Shown in pieces: positions 37,349 to 45,104 of a stretch of 49,558 nucleotides of DNA. The notes under the pieces were generated by a model, which was not told the origin of the DNA, ran no database searches, and was given only the letters and a program-made list of their open reading frames with translations. A program made the translations under genes and the position numbers. Position 1 is the stretch's first letter, and each line of letters starts with the position of its first letter. Origin of the DNA: F1-120-MAGs238 sp964484185 (GTDB lineage Bacteria; Planctomycetota; Phycisphaerae; Phycisphaerales; UBA1924); the NCBI GenBank assembly GCA_964484185.1, contig CAZAEQ010000032.1, forward strand, positions 1 to 49,558. Reading direction: 5' to 3'.

Positions 37349-37380
37349 AAAAAATCTGGCGAGCGCAGCCAGATTTTTTT
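37349..37380 (+). terminator. Rho-independent terminator of tRNA-Ser
   Basis: 12-bp stem AAAAAATCTGGC/GCCAGATTTTTT (37349-37360, 37368-37379) with a 7-nt loop, starting 4 nt after the tRNA. Confidence 0.85.
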
Positions 37381-37412
37381 GCGCGCATATTTTCTACTGA
37401 CACGATCCACTT

Positions 37413-37501
37413 GGAGGGATTGGAACCCCCGGTCCATTTGGCTTTGCAAATGGACGACGGGAGGTTCGACGCCCGAAGGGCGCGGCGCAGCCCATCCCTC
37501 C
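37413..37501. repeat. tRNA-like imperfect palindrome next to tRNA-Ser
   Basis: Outer arms GGAGGGAT (37413-37420) and ATCCCTCC (37494-37501). A perfect inner 9-bp hairpin GTCCATTTG/CAAATGGAC (37432-37455, 6-nt loop), and GGTTCGA plus a small hairpin GCCCGAAGGGC on the right side. It contains pieces resembling an acceptor stem and T-arm, but no complete cloverleaf can be drawn. Probably a degenerate tRNA-derived or mobile palindrome. Confidence 0.55.
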
Positions 37502-37564
37502 TAGGTGAAAGTTCTGCCTGCAGCAACTCAGTAATGGCATGGATTCCGCAAACCCAGCTTTTGC

Positions 37565-38065
37565 TCAACGCGTGGCACTGAAACCCGCGGCCTTCACCGC
37601 ACTCCCAAACCCATCCAAAAACTTCCGCTGCTGTCCGCTCGCCGGAAACGGAATCCGCTCATCAATAACCGGCAAACCCGCGGCCACCAGCTCCTCATAC
37701 GCCGCGTCATACACGCTCGATTTAATCAGAATAATGTGGCTCGGTTTCAGTGCACGGCATCTTTCGACCAACCCCGCCACCTTAGGCCGAAGGTCCGCAA
37801 GCGAAGGCTGCGAAATCGAATCTTCGTGCAACTCAATCATGAACACGTCAGCATCTCGCAGGGCTGCCAGATGTTCCGCCTTGCGACTGCGGTCCGGCTT
37901 ATTCCCCATCAGCGCTTCCCACACATACCGGAACAGCCAATCATGCTTATCCAGATCCTCGAAATAGAAATAGCGTTCGGGTGTACACGGCGGCGCTTCG
38001 GCCACAAGAAGCAGCTTCACCTTGGCGGGACGATACTTGGCGGCAGCTTTTTGGCGTGGATCCAT
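37565..38065 (-). CDS. Uncharacterised protein, possibly UDG-superfamily-like
   Basis: 166 residues from ATG 38065, where a -10-like TATCCT (38073-38078) stands 7 nt upstream; a GTG at 38092 would add 9. It has a Rossmann-like start (KVKLLLVAEAPP), an aromatic ERYFYFEDLDKHDWLFRYV stretch, SHIILIKSSVYD and an end PFPASGQQRKFLDGF. The order of AEAPP and a late PFPxSGQ is reminiscent of uracil-DNA glycosylase superfamily motifs, but the catalytic residues are not clear. The assignment is tentative. Confidence 0.65.
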   Translation of the reverse strand: MDPRQKAAAKYRPAKVKLLLVAEAPPCTPERYFYFEDLDKHDWLFRYVWEALMGNKPDRSRKAEHLAALRDADVFMIELHEDSISQPSLADLRPKVAGLVERCRALKPSHIILIKSSVYDAAYEELVAAGLPVIDERIPFPASGQQRKFLDGFGSAVKAAGFSATR

Positions 38066-38126
38066 CACTGACAGGATATGGTTTCCCAACACAGCCAGAA
38101 ATAGGTGTGCCGCAGGAGTCCCGACC

Positions 38127-39239
38127 GTGTCAACCGATCTTCAATCATTCATCCGCGCGGTTCATAGTGGAGATACTGCCTCCGTCCGCACCATGGCAAC
38201 CGCCGCGCCATCTCTCCTTCGGGCAACCGACCCCAAATGCTTCGGCACTACCACGTTCATGATCGCGGTTCAGACTGCCAACCGCCCCATGATCGATCTC
38301 TTACTCGATCTGGGCGCAGATATCAATCAGCGCAGCGACTGGTGGGCGGGCAGCTTCGGCGTGCTCGATAGCCCTGATGATGAACTTTCTGACTACCTCA
38401 TTTCCCGCGGCGCAACGCTCACTCCGCACGCCGCCGCCAGGCTTGGAAAGCTCAAAGAGCTTCAAGCCATGCTCGCCGCCGACCCCAACATCGTCCACTC
38501 CCGCGGCCCAGATGGCCAGACTCCGCTCCACTTTGCCCGCACAATCCAGATAGCCGACCTGCTTCTCGCCAGCGGCGCAGCAATCGACGCTCCTGACATA
38601 GATCACGCCAGCACCCCGGCCCAATGGCTCAGCGAATCTCGTCCAGAGGTTGCTGCCCATCTGGTGAAACTCGGTGCGGCAGCGGATCCTTTTCTCGCCG
38701 CCAGAATCGGCGATATTGCACTTCTTGAGAAACTGCTGAGCAATGAACCTGATGGACCAAATGTCCGCGTCTCTCGCACTCGGTTCCCGATTCCGCCGCC
38801 CGCTGCGGGCCATACTTATCTCTACTCGATCGGCGAGGGCTGCACGCTCCTTCACGCTGCCGCCGGAGCAAGCCAGGCCAAAGTCATTCAATGGCTCGCA
38901 ACACACGGAGCCGAAATCAACGCTGGCGGCGGCTACGACAACGGAACTGCACTTCATGCATCGGCATGGGGCGACCGGGTGGAATCAGTGAAAGCACTGA
39001 TTGATGCTGGAGCAAGCATCAACGCGGTCTCAGGTCCCATGCACCACAATGAGCCGATCGGCTGGGCGATTGTCAGCGGTGCGGTCGCCGCGTTTCAAGT
39101 CCTGCTCGAACGGGGAGCGGCAATCAGGCCGCATCACCGAGAAGATGCCAAGATGGGTGTGGAAGGCTGTTTCCGCCAGTTTAATCCAAAGCGTTCGCTC
39201 GAGGCGTGGCAACAGATATTAGGATTATTGAATACTTAG
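38127..39239 (+). CDS. Ankyrin-repeat protein
   Basis: 370 residues from GTG 38127, with AGGAG 10 nt upstream; earlier in-frame starts overlap the divergent gene. Repeats of about 33 residues include TTFMIAVQTANRPMIDLLLDLGADIN, GQTPLHFARTIQIADLLLASGAAIDA, CTLLHAAAGASQAKVIQWLATHGAEIN and TALHASAWGDRVESVKALIDAGASIN. No signal peptide, so it is probably a cytoplasmic protein-binding scaffold. Partner unknown. Confidence 0.88.
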   Translation: MSTDLQSFIRAVHSGDTASVRTMATAAPSLLRATDPKCFGTTTFMIAVQTANRPMIDLLLDLGADINQRSDWWAGSFGVLDSPDDELSDYLISRGATLTPHAAARLGKLKELQAMLAADPNIVHSRGPDGQTPLHFARTIQIADLLLASGAAIDAPDIDHASTPAQWLSESRPEVAAHLVKLGAAADPFLAARIGDIALLEKLLSNEPDGPNVRVSRTRFPIPPPAAGHTYLYSIGEGCTLLHAAAGASQAKVIQWLATHGAEINAGGGYDNGTALHASAWGDRVESVKALIDAGASINAVSGPMHHNEPIGWAIVSGAVAAFQVLLERGAAIRPHHREDAKMGVEGCFRQFNPKRSLEAWQQILGLLNT

Positions 39240-39268
39240 GAAATTTATTAGCGCAGGTCGTTATTCTG

Positions 39269-39297
39269 TTGTGTCTCCAGCTGTCCCGCAGTATCAT
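39269..39297 (+). promoter_or_regulatory. Candidate promoter of the HAF-repeat gene
   Basis: TTGTGT (39269-39274), 17-nt spacer, TATCAT (39292-39297), 21 bp before the ATG. Confidence 0.45.
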
Positions 39298-39318
39298 CGT
39301 CGGACAGAGGAGAGACCT

Positions 39319-40410
39319 ATGACAATGAAATCCGCAGGTGTTGCAGCAATATGTTCCTTGGTATTGGCCAGTTCAGTCGCGTTTGCAAGTGGAAATTCAC
39401 CTCGAATCGATCTCCTGGGCTGGCTCGGTCAAGGTTCCGGCGGCACTAGACAGTCAACCGCACATGCAATTAACAACTTTGGCCAAGTAGTTGGCGAGTC
39501 GACTTTTCAGCCGGGTTCCAGTCGAGCATATCGCTATTCCGATGGGATCGGCATGGTGAACCTGGGCAGTTTTCCAGGCGATCCGGCGAGCGTTCAGGCA
39601 CTCGGTGTAAGCGATGCCGGTGAAATCGTTGGCTGGGCTTCCGCTTTTCAGGGCGAGGTCGGATATCGACATCAGGGAACAGGTGGATTTACGGTAATTG
39701 GAGATCCTCAATCAAGCACTCGCGCTACTGCAATCAATGACAATGGTCTTGTCGTCGGGTATACAAATCTCCCTGGGATCGGCAACACGGCGTTCTCACA
39801 GCTACCAAATGGGCCAAGGGTTGCGTTTGGCGGCCGGTCCACGGTGCCGCTACGCGTCAACAACTCAGGCGTTGCTACTGGATATACACCCAACGTCAGC
39901 AGTAGTATGGATCGTGCGTTTATTACTACAGCTGGTGGTCTCTCACTTCTACCCATTCCCAATGACTCAAATCGTTCATATGGTCGCGGTATCAATGACC
40001 AGGGGCAAGTCGTCGGCGACACATTGAACAATGCTCTAAGCAACACCGGGGCGTTCATCTGGTCAGAGGCGCTGGGCTTTCAGCGACTTGCGCTGCTGCA
40101 GCCAGGTACCGAAGCGCGAGCAAATGCGATTAACAATTCCAGTTGGATTGTCGGCAATCACATGGGCACTGGTGTGCTTTGGATGCCAGGCCAAAATCCG
40201 TTGAATCTCTCGAATTATGTACACACAATTCTGGGTCGCCCCGACATCATGATTCTGACCGCTGAAGATATCAATGATCACGGACAAATTGTGGGACAGG
40301 CTTCCATCGCAGGTGTGTTCCAGGGATATCGCCTCACAATTCCGTCTCCTTCCACTCTCCTGTTATGTCCTGCAGCACTGGCCGCCGCTGGATTGCGTCG
40401 TCGGCGCTAA
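39319..40410 (+). CDS. Secreted HAF-repeat protein with PEP-CTERM-like tail
   Basis: 363 residues from ATG 39319, preceded by GAGGAGAG. Signal peptide about 1-25 (...SSVAFASG). At least five HAF-type repeats with the (A/D)IN(N/D).GQ(V/I)VG pattern (AINNFGQVVGES, AINDNGLVVGY, GINDQGQVVGD, DINDHGQIVGQ) are spread through the body. The tail SPSTLLLCPAALAAAGLRRRR has the Pro-Ser, hydrophobic helix and Arg cluster of a PEP-CTERM sorting signal, processed by an exosortase elsewhere in the genome. Extracellular or surface protein. Its stop codon overlaps the convergent thiL stop by 4 nt. Confidence 0.85.
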   Translation: MTMKSAGVAAICSLVLASSVAFASGNSPRIDLLGWLGQGSGGTRQSTAHAINNFGQVVGESTFQPGSSRAYRYSDGIGMVNLGSFPGDPASVQALGVSDAGEIVGWASAFQGEVGYRHQGTGGFTVIGDPQSSTRATAINDNGLVVGYTNLPGIGNTAFSQLPNGPRVAFGGRSTVPLRVNNSGVATGYTPNVSSSMDRAFITTAGGLSLLPIPNDSNRSYGRGINDQGQVVGDTLNNALSNTGAFIWSEALGFQRLALLQPGTEARANAINNSSWIVGNHMGTGVLWMPGQNPLNLSNYVHTILGRPDIMILTAEDINDHGQIVGQASIAGVFQGYRLTIPSPSTLLLCPAALAAAGLRRRR

Positions 40411-41345
40411 TGCTCCCAGCCTAGATCCTCGCATGCAATCCGCTTCCCATCTTCCTCGACCCACACGTTCATCTTCTCCCGCTTTACTACCTGTCCAACT
40501 CGAGTCACCGCTGTGCCATTCACACTTCGTGGAACATGAATGTTGTCTTCCACCGCGAAAAACAGCTCATAATCCTCGCCGTCGCCAACCGCATCGCGCC
40601 AGTTCCTGATCCCTCTCGCCCGCGGGATCAATTCGGCATCGAGCGCGATCGATACATCGCTCATGTCGGCGAGCCGCGCCGCATCCACACCCAAGCCATC
40701 TGAGATATCCATCATCGCGTGCAGGTGTTTACCGAGCCGATCGCACAATTCCCTCGCCTCGCTCACCCGCGGCACAAAACTCAGGTGTTTTCCACGCCCC
40801 GTTGTGCTGTCAAAACTTCTCCCAAGTTTCCCCGTCACATACACAGAATCGCCAACCTTCGCGCCACTCCGCAGCACCGGTCCACGCTTGGCATGCGGCC
40901 GCCCGACAACGGTGATTGAGAGCGAAAGTGGTCCATCAGTCTTGCTGATGTCGCCTCCAACAACCGGGCAATCAAAGCTAACTCCCGCCCGATGCACCCA
41001 GTCAAACAACTTGTTGGTCTTCTTGAATTCAGAGGGAATCGCCGCCGAAGCAAGTGCGCACAGCGGAGTGCCACCCGCCGCCGCGATATCGGAAATCGCG
41101 CGGGCGACGGCCTTGCGTGCAATCAATTTGAGCGGCGTTGCCGGAAACGGCACAAAGTGCCGTCCTGAAATCACCTGATCGACTTTGAGCAGCAACGTCT
41201 CTTTGCCGCATTTCACGACAGCGCAGTCATGCCCCGGACCGGCGATGACATGCGGAAACAATTTCGTGAGCCCACTCGTGCGCTTGAAAATGTGCTTGAG
41301 CAATCGTGACTCATTTATGGATGAAGGGTCGTTGCTCATATTCAC
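40407..41345 (-). CDS. thiL: Thiamine-monophosphate kinase
   Basis: 312 residues. It contains the family's acidic and glycine motifs: GPGHDCAVV, KVDQVISGRHF, ARAISDIAAAGG, VGGDISKTDGP, MMDISDGLGVDA and GDGEDYELFF. It phosphorylates thiamine monophosphate to thiamine pyrophosphate with ATP. The start ATG overlaps the methyltransferase stop by 4 nt (coupled); an ATG two codons later is also possible. Other thiamine genes are not in this window. Confidence 0.93.
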   Translation of the reverse strand: MNMSNDPSSINESRLLKHIFKRTSGLTKLFPHVIAGPGHDCAVVKCGKETLLLKVDQVISGRHFVPFPATPLKLIARKAVARAISDIAAAGGTPLCALASAAIPSEFKKTNKLFDWVHRAGVSFDCPVVGGDISKTDGPLSLSITVVGRPHAKRGPVLRSGAKVGDSVYVTGKLGRSFDSTTGRGKHLSFVPRVSEARELCDRLGKHLHAMMDISDGLGVDAARLADMSDVSIALDAELIPRARGIRNWRDAVGDGEDYELFFAVEDNIHVPRSVNGTAVTRVGQVVKREKMNVWVEEDGKRIACEDLGWEH

Positions 41346-42094
41346 ACTAGCTTACGGAATAAATACAACCCAAATCCAAGTGTGTCGCGTCCCCAGGTCA
41401 GATATGTCGTTCGCCAACTCCGCGATTTCTCAATCATCGCGGCATGGTCTGGATCGTTCGGATGGGCTGCCGCGAAATCTTCGATATTGCGGGCATACGC
41501 CCATTCATACTGATCCCAGTCCGCATCGCTGGAAACCCACGCGCCGCGTGCAACGAGTCCGCGACCGGTCCCCAGCGTCACGTTGTCGCGATGCGTGCCC
41601 AGATCATTTTCAGTGCCGCCCAGAACTTCCAAATAGGCTCTATCCGGCGACCTCTTCCAGAACCCTTCACCCAGCACAATATGCCCGCCCGGCTTACACA
41701 CCTTGATCATTGCATCAAGCGCAGTCGCGGCATCGCCGATCGCGTGCGACGATCCGATACAGCTCACAACATCAAACGAATCAGCTTTCTGGGCGCTGAC
41801 AAAGCTGGCCGCATCAGCACAGTGGAGCCAGATCCGATCACTCACGCTCCGCTCTTTCAATCGCACCATCGCGGCATCGTGTCCGAGCGGTGCGATATCA
41901 ACGCCGATCCCAGAAACCTGCTTTTGTTCGGCGAGTCGAATGAGCCACTCGGCCTTGCCACAGCCAATATCCAGCGCAGAGGAATTCCGTCCAACCGGCA
42001 ACAGGTCTATCGCCTGGTCGATCGATTGAAACGAAAGCGGATTGGCAAACGCAAGTGAACTATGTGCCAGGAAGCTGAAACGCTGTCTGTCCAT
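41342..42094 (-). CDS. Class I SAM-dependent methyltransferase
   Basis: 250 residues. SAM-binding motif I LDIGCGKAEW (41-50), motif II GVDIAP (64-69), then DSFDVVSCIGSSHAIG and KPGGHIVLGEGFW. The fold is Rossmann-like; the target is unknown. It precedes thiL and is coupled to it by a 4-nt overlap. The 169 bp to the plus-strand gene on its right hold nothing obvious. Confidence 0.9.
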   Translation of the reverse strand: MDRQRFSFLAHSSLAFANPLSFQSIDQAIDLLPVGRNSSALDIGCGKAEWLIRLAEQKQVSGIGVDIAPLGHDAAMVRLKERSVSDRIWLHCADAASFVSAQKADSFDVVSCIGSSHAIGDAATALDAMIKVCKPGGHIVLGEGFWKRSPDRAYLEVLGGTENDLGTHRDNVTLGTGRGLVARGAWVSSDADWDQYEWAYARNIEDFAAAHPNDPDHAAMIEKSRSWRTTYLTWGRDTLGFGLYLFRKLV

Positions 42095-42263
42095 GTGAAT
42101 TTCCGGTGAGAGTGGGGAGCGATTGAGTCAAACTGTACACCAATAATCGGCTATGTTTACGAGCAATAGAAGGTGAGGCGCTTTGCGTCTAATAATTATC
42201 CAAACAAGAACTGTCATCATCCTTCGGTGACCCAAAGTGACTAAGTGGAAGTAGTATTTGTCC

Positions 42264-42743
42264 ATGAAGCCGAAACTCCTCAGCTACCCGCTGGTTCCAA
42301 AGTCTGCGAATTGGCTCGTTGCTGGCCAGTTTTGGGCGATTCCGTTGTCAGATGGGACGTTTGGATGCGGTCGAGTAATCGAGGTGCCAAGCGAGGAGAC
42401 GCGCTATTCACGCATGGAGCTCTTGGCGGGGGTGCTTGATTGGCACTCGCGCAAATTGCCTACTTCGGAATCGATTGCTGGCGCTCGATGCCTGGAACAA
42501 GGGCATGCGCACATAAGAGCAATCACCAGAACGGGCGGCGAGATTCTCGGGTTTCGCGCCCTTACAACCGATCGGATCAAGCCGTGGCTTTTTCGCGGCG
42601 CACAGTATTGGACGAACAACAATGTCTATCGGGGCCTTACACCAATTCGCCCTCAAACGCCCAAGGACAGAGGACTTCCGGTTCTATCGGGGTGGGGCTA
42701 CGGCGTGCCACGTGTAATCGCGGAGGCTCGCTTTGTGAAATAG
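42264..42743 (+). CDS. Imm26-like immunity domain protein
   Basis: 159 residues. The N-terminus (about 15-45, NWLVAGQFWAIPLSDGTFGCGRVIEVP) matches the pattern of the Imm26 family of polymorphic-toxin immunity proteins (GDxFAIPLxDGxxGxGRV). The rest is unassigned. ATG 42264 has a -10-like TAGTAT (42252-42257) 6 nt upstream. No toxin gene is adjacent. Function as immunity protein is inferred from the family. Confidence 0.65.
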   Translation: MKPKLLSYPLVPKSANWLVAGQFWAIPLSDGTFGCGRVIEVPSEETRYSRMELLAGVLDWHSRKLPTSESIAGARCLEQGHAHIRAITRTGGEILGFRALTTDRIKPWLFRGAQYWTNNNVYRGLTPIRPQTPKDRGLPVLSGWGYGVPRVIAEARFVK

Positions 42744-42780
42744 ACTACTGGGTAGCCTGGAATATTCATGAGGAGGTCCT

Positions 42781-43404
42781 TTGAAACCAAAGACTTCGAA
42801 GAACCGAGCCGCACAATCAATTGATCAGCGCGAGCGTGACGATGCCCAAGCCGCCAAGATCCGCTTCATAGCAACGCTCCTCCGCCCGGCTGACGCCGCG
42901 CAAAAGGCCGCGTGGAACTTTCTGACTCTGCCAAAAGAAGCAAGCAAAAAACTCCCCTCGCGTGGGCAGACCACGGTTGAAGGCACGATCAACGGTTCCG
43001 CGTTCAGTGCCACGCTCCAGCCCGATGGGAAAGGTGGCCACTGGCTCAAGGTAGAACGGAAATTGAGCAAAGCGGCCGCTGCGGAACCGGGCGATTCTGT
43101 CACACTGGAAATCGCCCCGGTCGCCGAAGAGCCCGAGCCCGATGTGCCGCCGGATCTGAAGAAAGCTCTCGCGGCGGCTCCCGCGAAAACACGGGAAGTG
43201 TGGTCAGACATCACACCGGCCGCGCGTCGAGACTTCATCCACTGGATCACTTCTGGCAAGCGGGCCGAAACGCGTGTGAAGCGGATCGATACCGCCTGCG
43301 ACATGCTCGCCAAGGGGAAGCGCCGGCCGTGCTGCTTCGATCGATCGGGGATGTATGACAAGAGCTTGAGTTGTCCTGTGGCGGATGACGCGGTGAATCT
43401 ATGA
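42781..43404 (+). CDS. DUF1905/YdeI (OmpD-associated) family protein
   Basis: 207 residues. The start is TTG 42781, fixed by a strong AGGAGG Shine-Dalgarno 4 nt upstream. About 25-115 resembles DUF1905 (ATLLRPADAAQKAAWNFLTLP, GTINGSAFSATLQPDGKGGHWLKV), and about 130-190 resembles the YdeI/OmpD-associated domain (PPDLKKAL..., WSDITPAARRDFIHWITSGKRAETRVKRI). In Salmonella such proteins are linked to resistance to antimicrobial peptides; here the role is unknown. Confidence 0.85.
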   Translation: MKPKTSKNRAAQSIDQRERDDAQAAKIRFIATLLRPADAAQKAAWNFLTLPKEASKKLPSRGQTTVEGTINGSAFSATLQPDGKGGHWLKVERKLSKAAAAEPGDSVTLEIAPVAEEPEPDVPPDLKKALAAAPAKTREVWSDITPAARRDFIHWITSGKRAETRVKRIDTACDMLAKGKRRPCCFDRSGMYDKSLSCPVADDAVNL

Positions 43405-43471
43405 CTACACCGGTGAGATTGTGGCAGTCCGGCGCAGATGTTCGAGAATCGTGAATAGAGGGGCTGATTCC

Positions 43472-43837
43472 GTGACCACTGATCCAGGAAAGAAACCATT
43501 TCGACTTCGCGCAGATCAAATCCGGCCGATCGCGACAGGGCACGGCGGATGCATTGCCAGTGACATGATCACATGCGGCGGATTTAAGGTCGGATTCATG
43601 TATCGCGAAGATGGGGAAGGCGAGTTTGACAGTGGGTGGCGCTTCATGTCAGGTCATGAATCCGACGACTACATAAACGACGCGGACAATCTCGCGATGT
43701 ACGATGTGAACACGATTGCAAATTACGACCCCGACATCATCCCGTTTCTGAACGCGCCTGCGCGATCGGTATTTGAGCGTCAGAACGGGACCGGGTCATT
43801 CGTTGAAGTCCACGACTTTGAGATACCCACAGAGTAA
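43472..43837 (+). CDS. DUF2185/Imm33 family protein
   Basis: 121 residues from GTG 43472, with GAGGGG 7 nt upstream; a GTG at 43421 opens a longer frame. It has the DUF2185 block GGCIASDMITCGGFKVGFMYRE, then DSGWRFMSGHESDDYINDADN and YDVNTIANYDPDIIPFLNAP. This domain is classed as immunity protein Imm33. No toxin is next to it. Third immunity- or protection-like gene in a row from 42264. Confidence 0.8.
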   Translation: MTTDPGKKPFRLRADQIRPIATGHGGCIASDMITCGGFKVGFMYREDGEGEFDSGWRFMSGHESDDYINDADNLAMYDVNTIANYDPDIIPFLNAPARSVFERQNGTGSFVEVHDFEIPTE

Positions 43838-43862
43838 TTGCAGTTTCGCTACAATCACATCC

Positions 43863-44540
43863 ATGAATCTCAAAGAAGCCCTCGCAAAGCTCGAATCCCT
43901 CGGTGATGAAAAGCGCCGTGCCTGGAACATCAAAAACGGCGCTGGCAAGTTGAAGCACTTCGGCGTGCCAACCGGCGACATCCGCACGCTCGCGAAGAAG
44001 ATCAAGACCGATCACGCGCTCGCGCTCGAACTCTGGAAGACTTTGAACATCGATGCGCAGCTGCTGGCGATGCTCTTGATGAAGCCGAAAGAGCTCTCGC
44101 CAAAAGAACTGGACAAGATGGTGCGTCAAGCCACCTTCGCATGGGTCGCCGACTGGTTCAACGCCTACATCGTCAAGGAACAACCCGATGCCGAGAAAGA
44201 AAAACTCCGCATCAAGTGGATGGAAGATAAAGATGGCTGGGCCGCCCGCGCGGGGTGGAACCTCACCGCGAGTCGGATCAACAAGGGAGATGTCAAAGTG
44301 CTCGATCTGCCCGCGCTGCTGAATCGCATCGAATCAGAAATGCCCGACGCCGCGCCCGAAACACAGTGGACGATGAACGCAGTCCTCGCAAACATCGGCA
44401 TCCACGATGCCAAACTCCGCAAGCGTGCCATCGCCATCGGCGAAAAACTCGGTATCTACCGCGACTACCCCTGCTCAAAGGGTTGCACATCCCCATTCGC
44501 ACCAATCTGGATCAACGAGATGGTGAAGCGGCAGAAGTGA
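43863..44540 (+). CDS. DNA alkylation repair protein, AlkD-like
   Basis: 225 residues from ATG 43863, where -10-like TACAAT (43850-43855) sits 7 nt upstream; a longer frame from 43773 overlaps the DUF2185 gene. HEAT-like helical repeats run through the protein: WNIKNGAGKLKHFGVPTGDIRTLAKKIK, then a WVADWFNAYIV block, DGWAARAGW and PSKG-like CSKGCTSPFA at the end. The family flips or excises alkylated bases such as 3-methyladenine or 7-methylguanine. The end differs from classical AlkD, so the exact substrate is uncertain. Confidence 0.8.
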   Translation: MNLKEALAKLESLGDEKRRAWNIKNGAGKLKHFGVPTGDIRTLAKKIKTDHALALELWKTLNIDAQLLAMLLMKPKELSPKELDKMVRQATFAWVADWFNAYIVKEQPDAEKEKLRIKWMEDKDGWAARAGWNLTASRINKGDVKVLDLPALLNRIESEMPDAAPETQWTMNAVLANIGIHDAKLRKRAIAIGEKLGIYRDYPCSKGCTSPFAPIWINEMVKRQK

Positions 44541-44637
44541 GCCCTGGCGTCAGCAACACACCAAGACAAATTCACTTCAAATGCCTGATGCCCAGTGCCT
44601 GTATTGTCCAAAGCGACACACCTGAATCCAACAGCCC

Positions 44638-44665
44638 TTGACATCATAAAACCATATGGTATACT
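44638..44665 (+). promoter_or_regulatory. Strong sigma-70-type promoter of the ArsR-family gene
   Basis: TTGACA (44638-44643), 16-nt spacer, TATACT (44660-44665). The expected start of transcription is at or within 1 nt of the ATG at 44673. Confidence 0.8.
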
Positions 44666-44677
44666 AAACCATATGGT
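44651..44677. promoter_or_regulatory. Double palindromic operator of the ArsR-family gene
   Basis: Two identical 10-bp palindromes ACCATATGGT (44651-44660 and 44668-44677), 17 bp apart centre to centre. The first overlaps the promoter spacer and the -10, and the second includes the start codon ATG. Binding would block both polymerase and the transcript start. Confidence 0.7.
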
Positions 44678-45056
44678 TGTAGATAAGTCCCCCAGGCTCG
44701 ACCGCGTCTTCCACGCCCTGGCTCACCCTGCCCGCCGCGCTATCGTCCGCCAGCTTTCTCGCCTGGAAGTCGGCGGCGAGCGCACCCTCAGCGAACTCGC
44801 CTCCCCGCTAAAAATGACCTTTCCCGCGGCCACAAAGCACATCCGCGTGCTCGAGGCCGCCAAGCTCGTCCGCCGCCGCATTTCCGGGCGAGAACACCGT
44901 TGCAGCCTCTGCGCCTCGCCGCTCCAGGACGCCATGCTCTGGACCGAGCAGTTCCGCCAGCACTGGGAAGCCCGCTTCGAAGCACTCGACTCGCTCCTGG
45001 ATGAAATGAAGTCAGATGAAATGAAGTCTGAGGAGCAATCTCGCGTTCGCCGCTGA
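44673..45056 (+). CDS. ArsR-family winged-helix transcriptional regulator
   Basis: 127 residues from ATG 44673. Winged helix-turn-helix: VFHALAHPARRAIVRQLS, then ELASPLKMTFPAATKHIRVLEAAKLVRRR. The few Cys (ASPL..., RCSLCAS) are not an ArsR metal-box pattern, so the signal is unknown. This type often precedes an SRPBCC/AHSA1 gene, as here. The operator overlaps its own start codon, so it very probably represses itself and the genes downstream; the transcript would be leaderless. Confidence 0.9.
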   Translation: MVVDKSPRLDRVFHALAHPARRAIVRQLSRLEVGGERTLSELASPLKMTFPAATKHIRVLEAAKLVRRRISGREHRCSLCASPLQDAMLWTEQFRQHWEARFEALDSLLDEMKSDEMKSEEQSRVRR

Positions 45057-45104
45057 TCGTTTCATCGGCAATCACAACCCACTCATCAGTCTCAAGGACC
45101 ACCC

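Noticed and set aside
37159..37581. Plus and minus frames over the tRNA region
   Set aside because: They translate tRNA-Ser and the palindrome (GGIRTP- and LEGLEPP-type strings), a familiar false-gene pattern.
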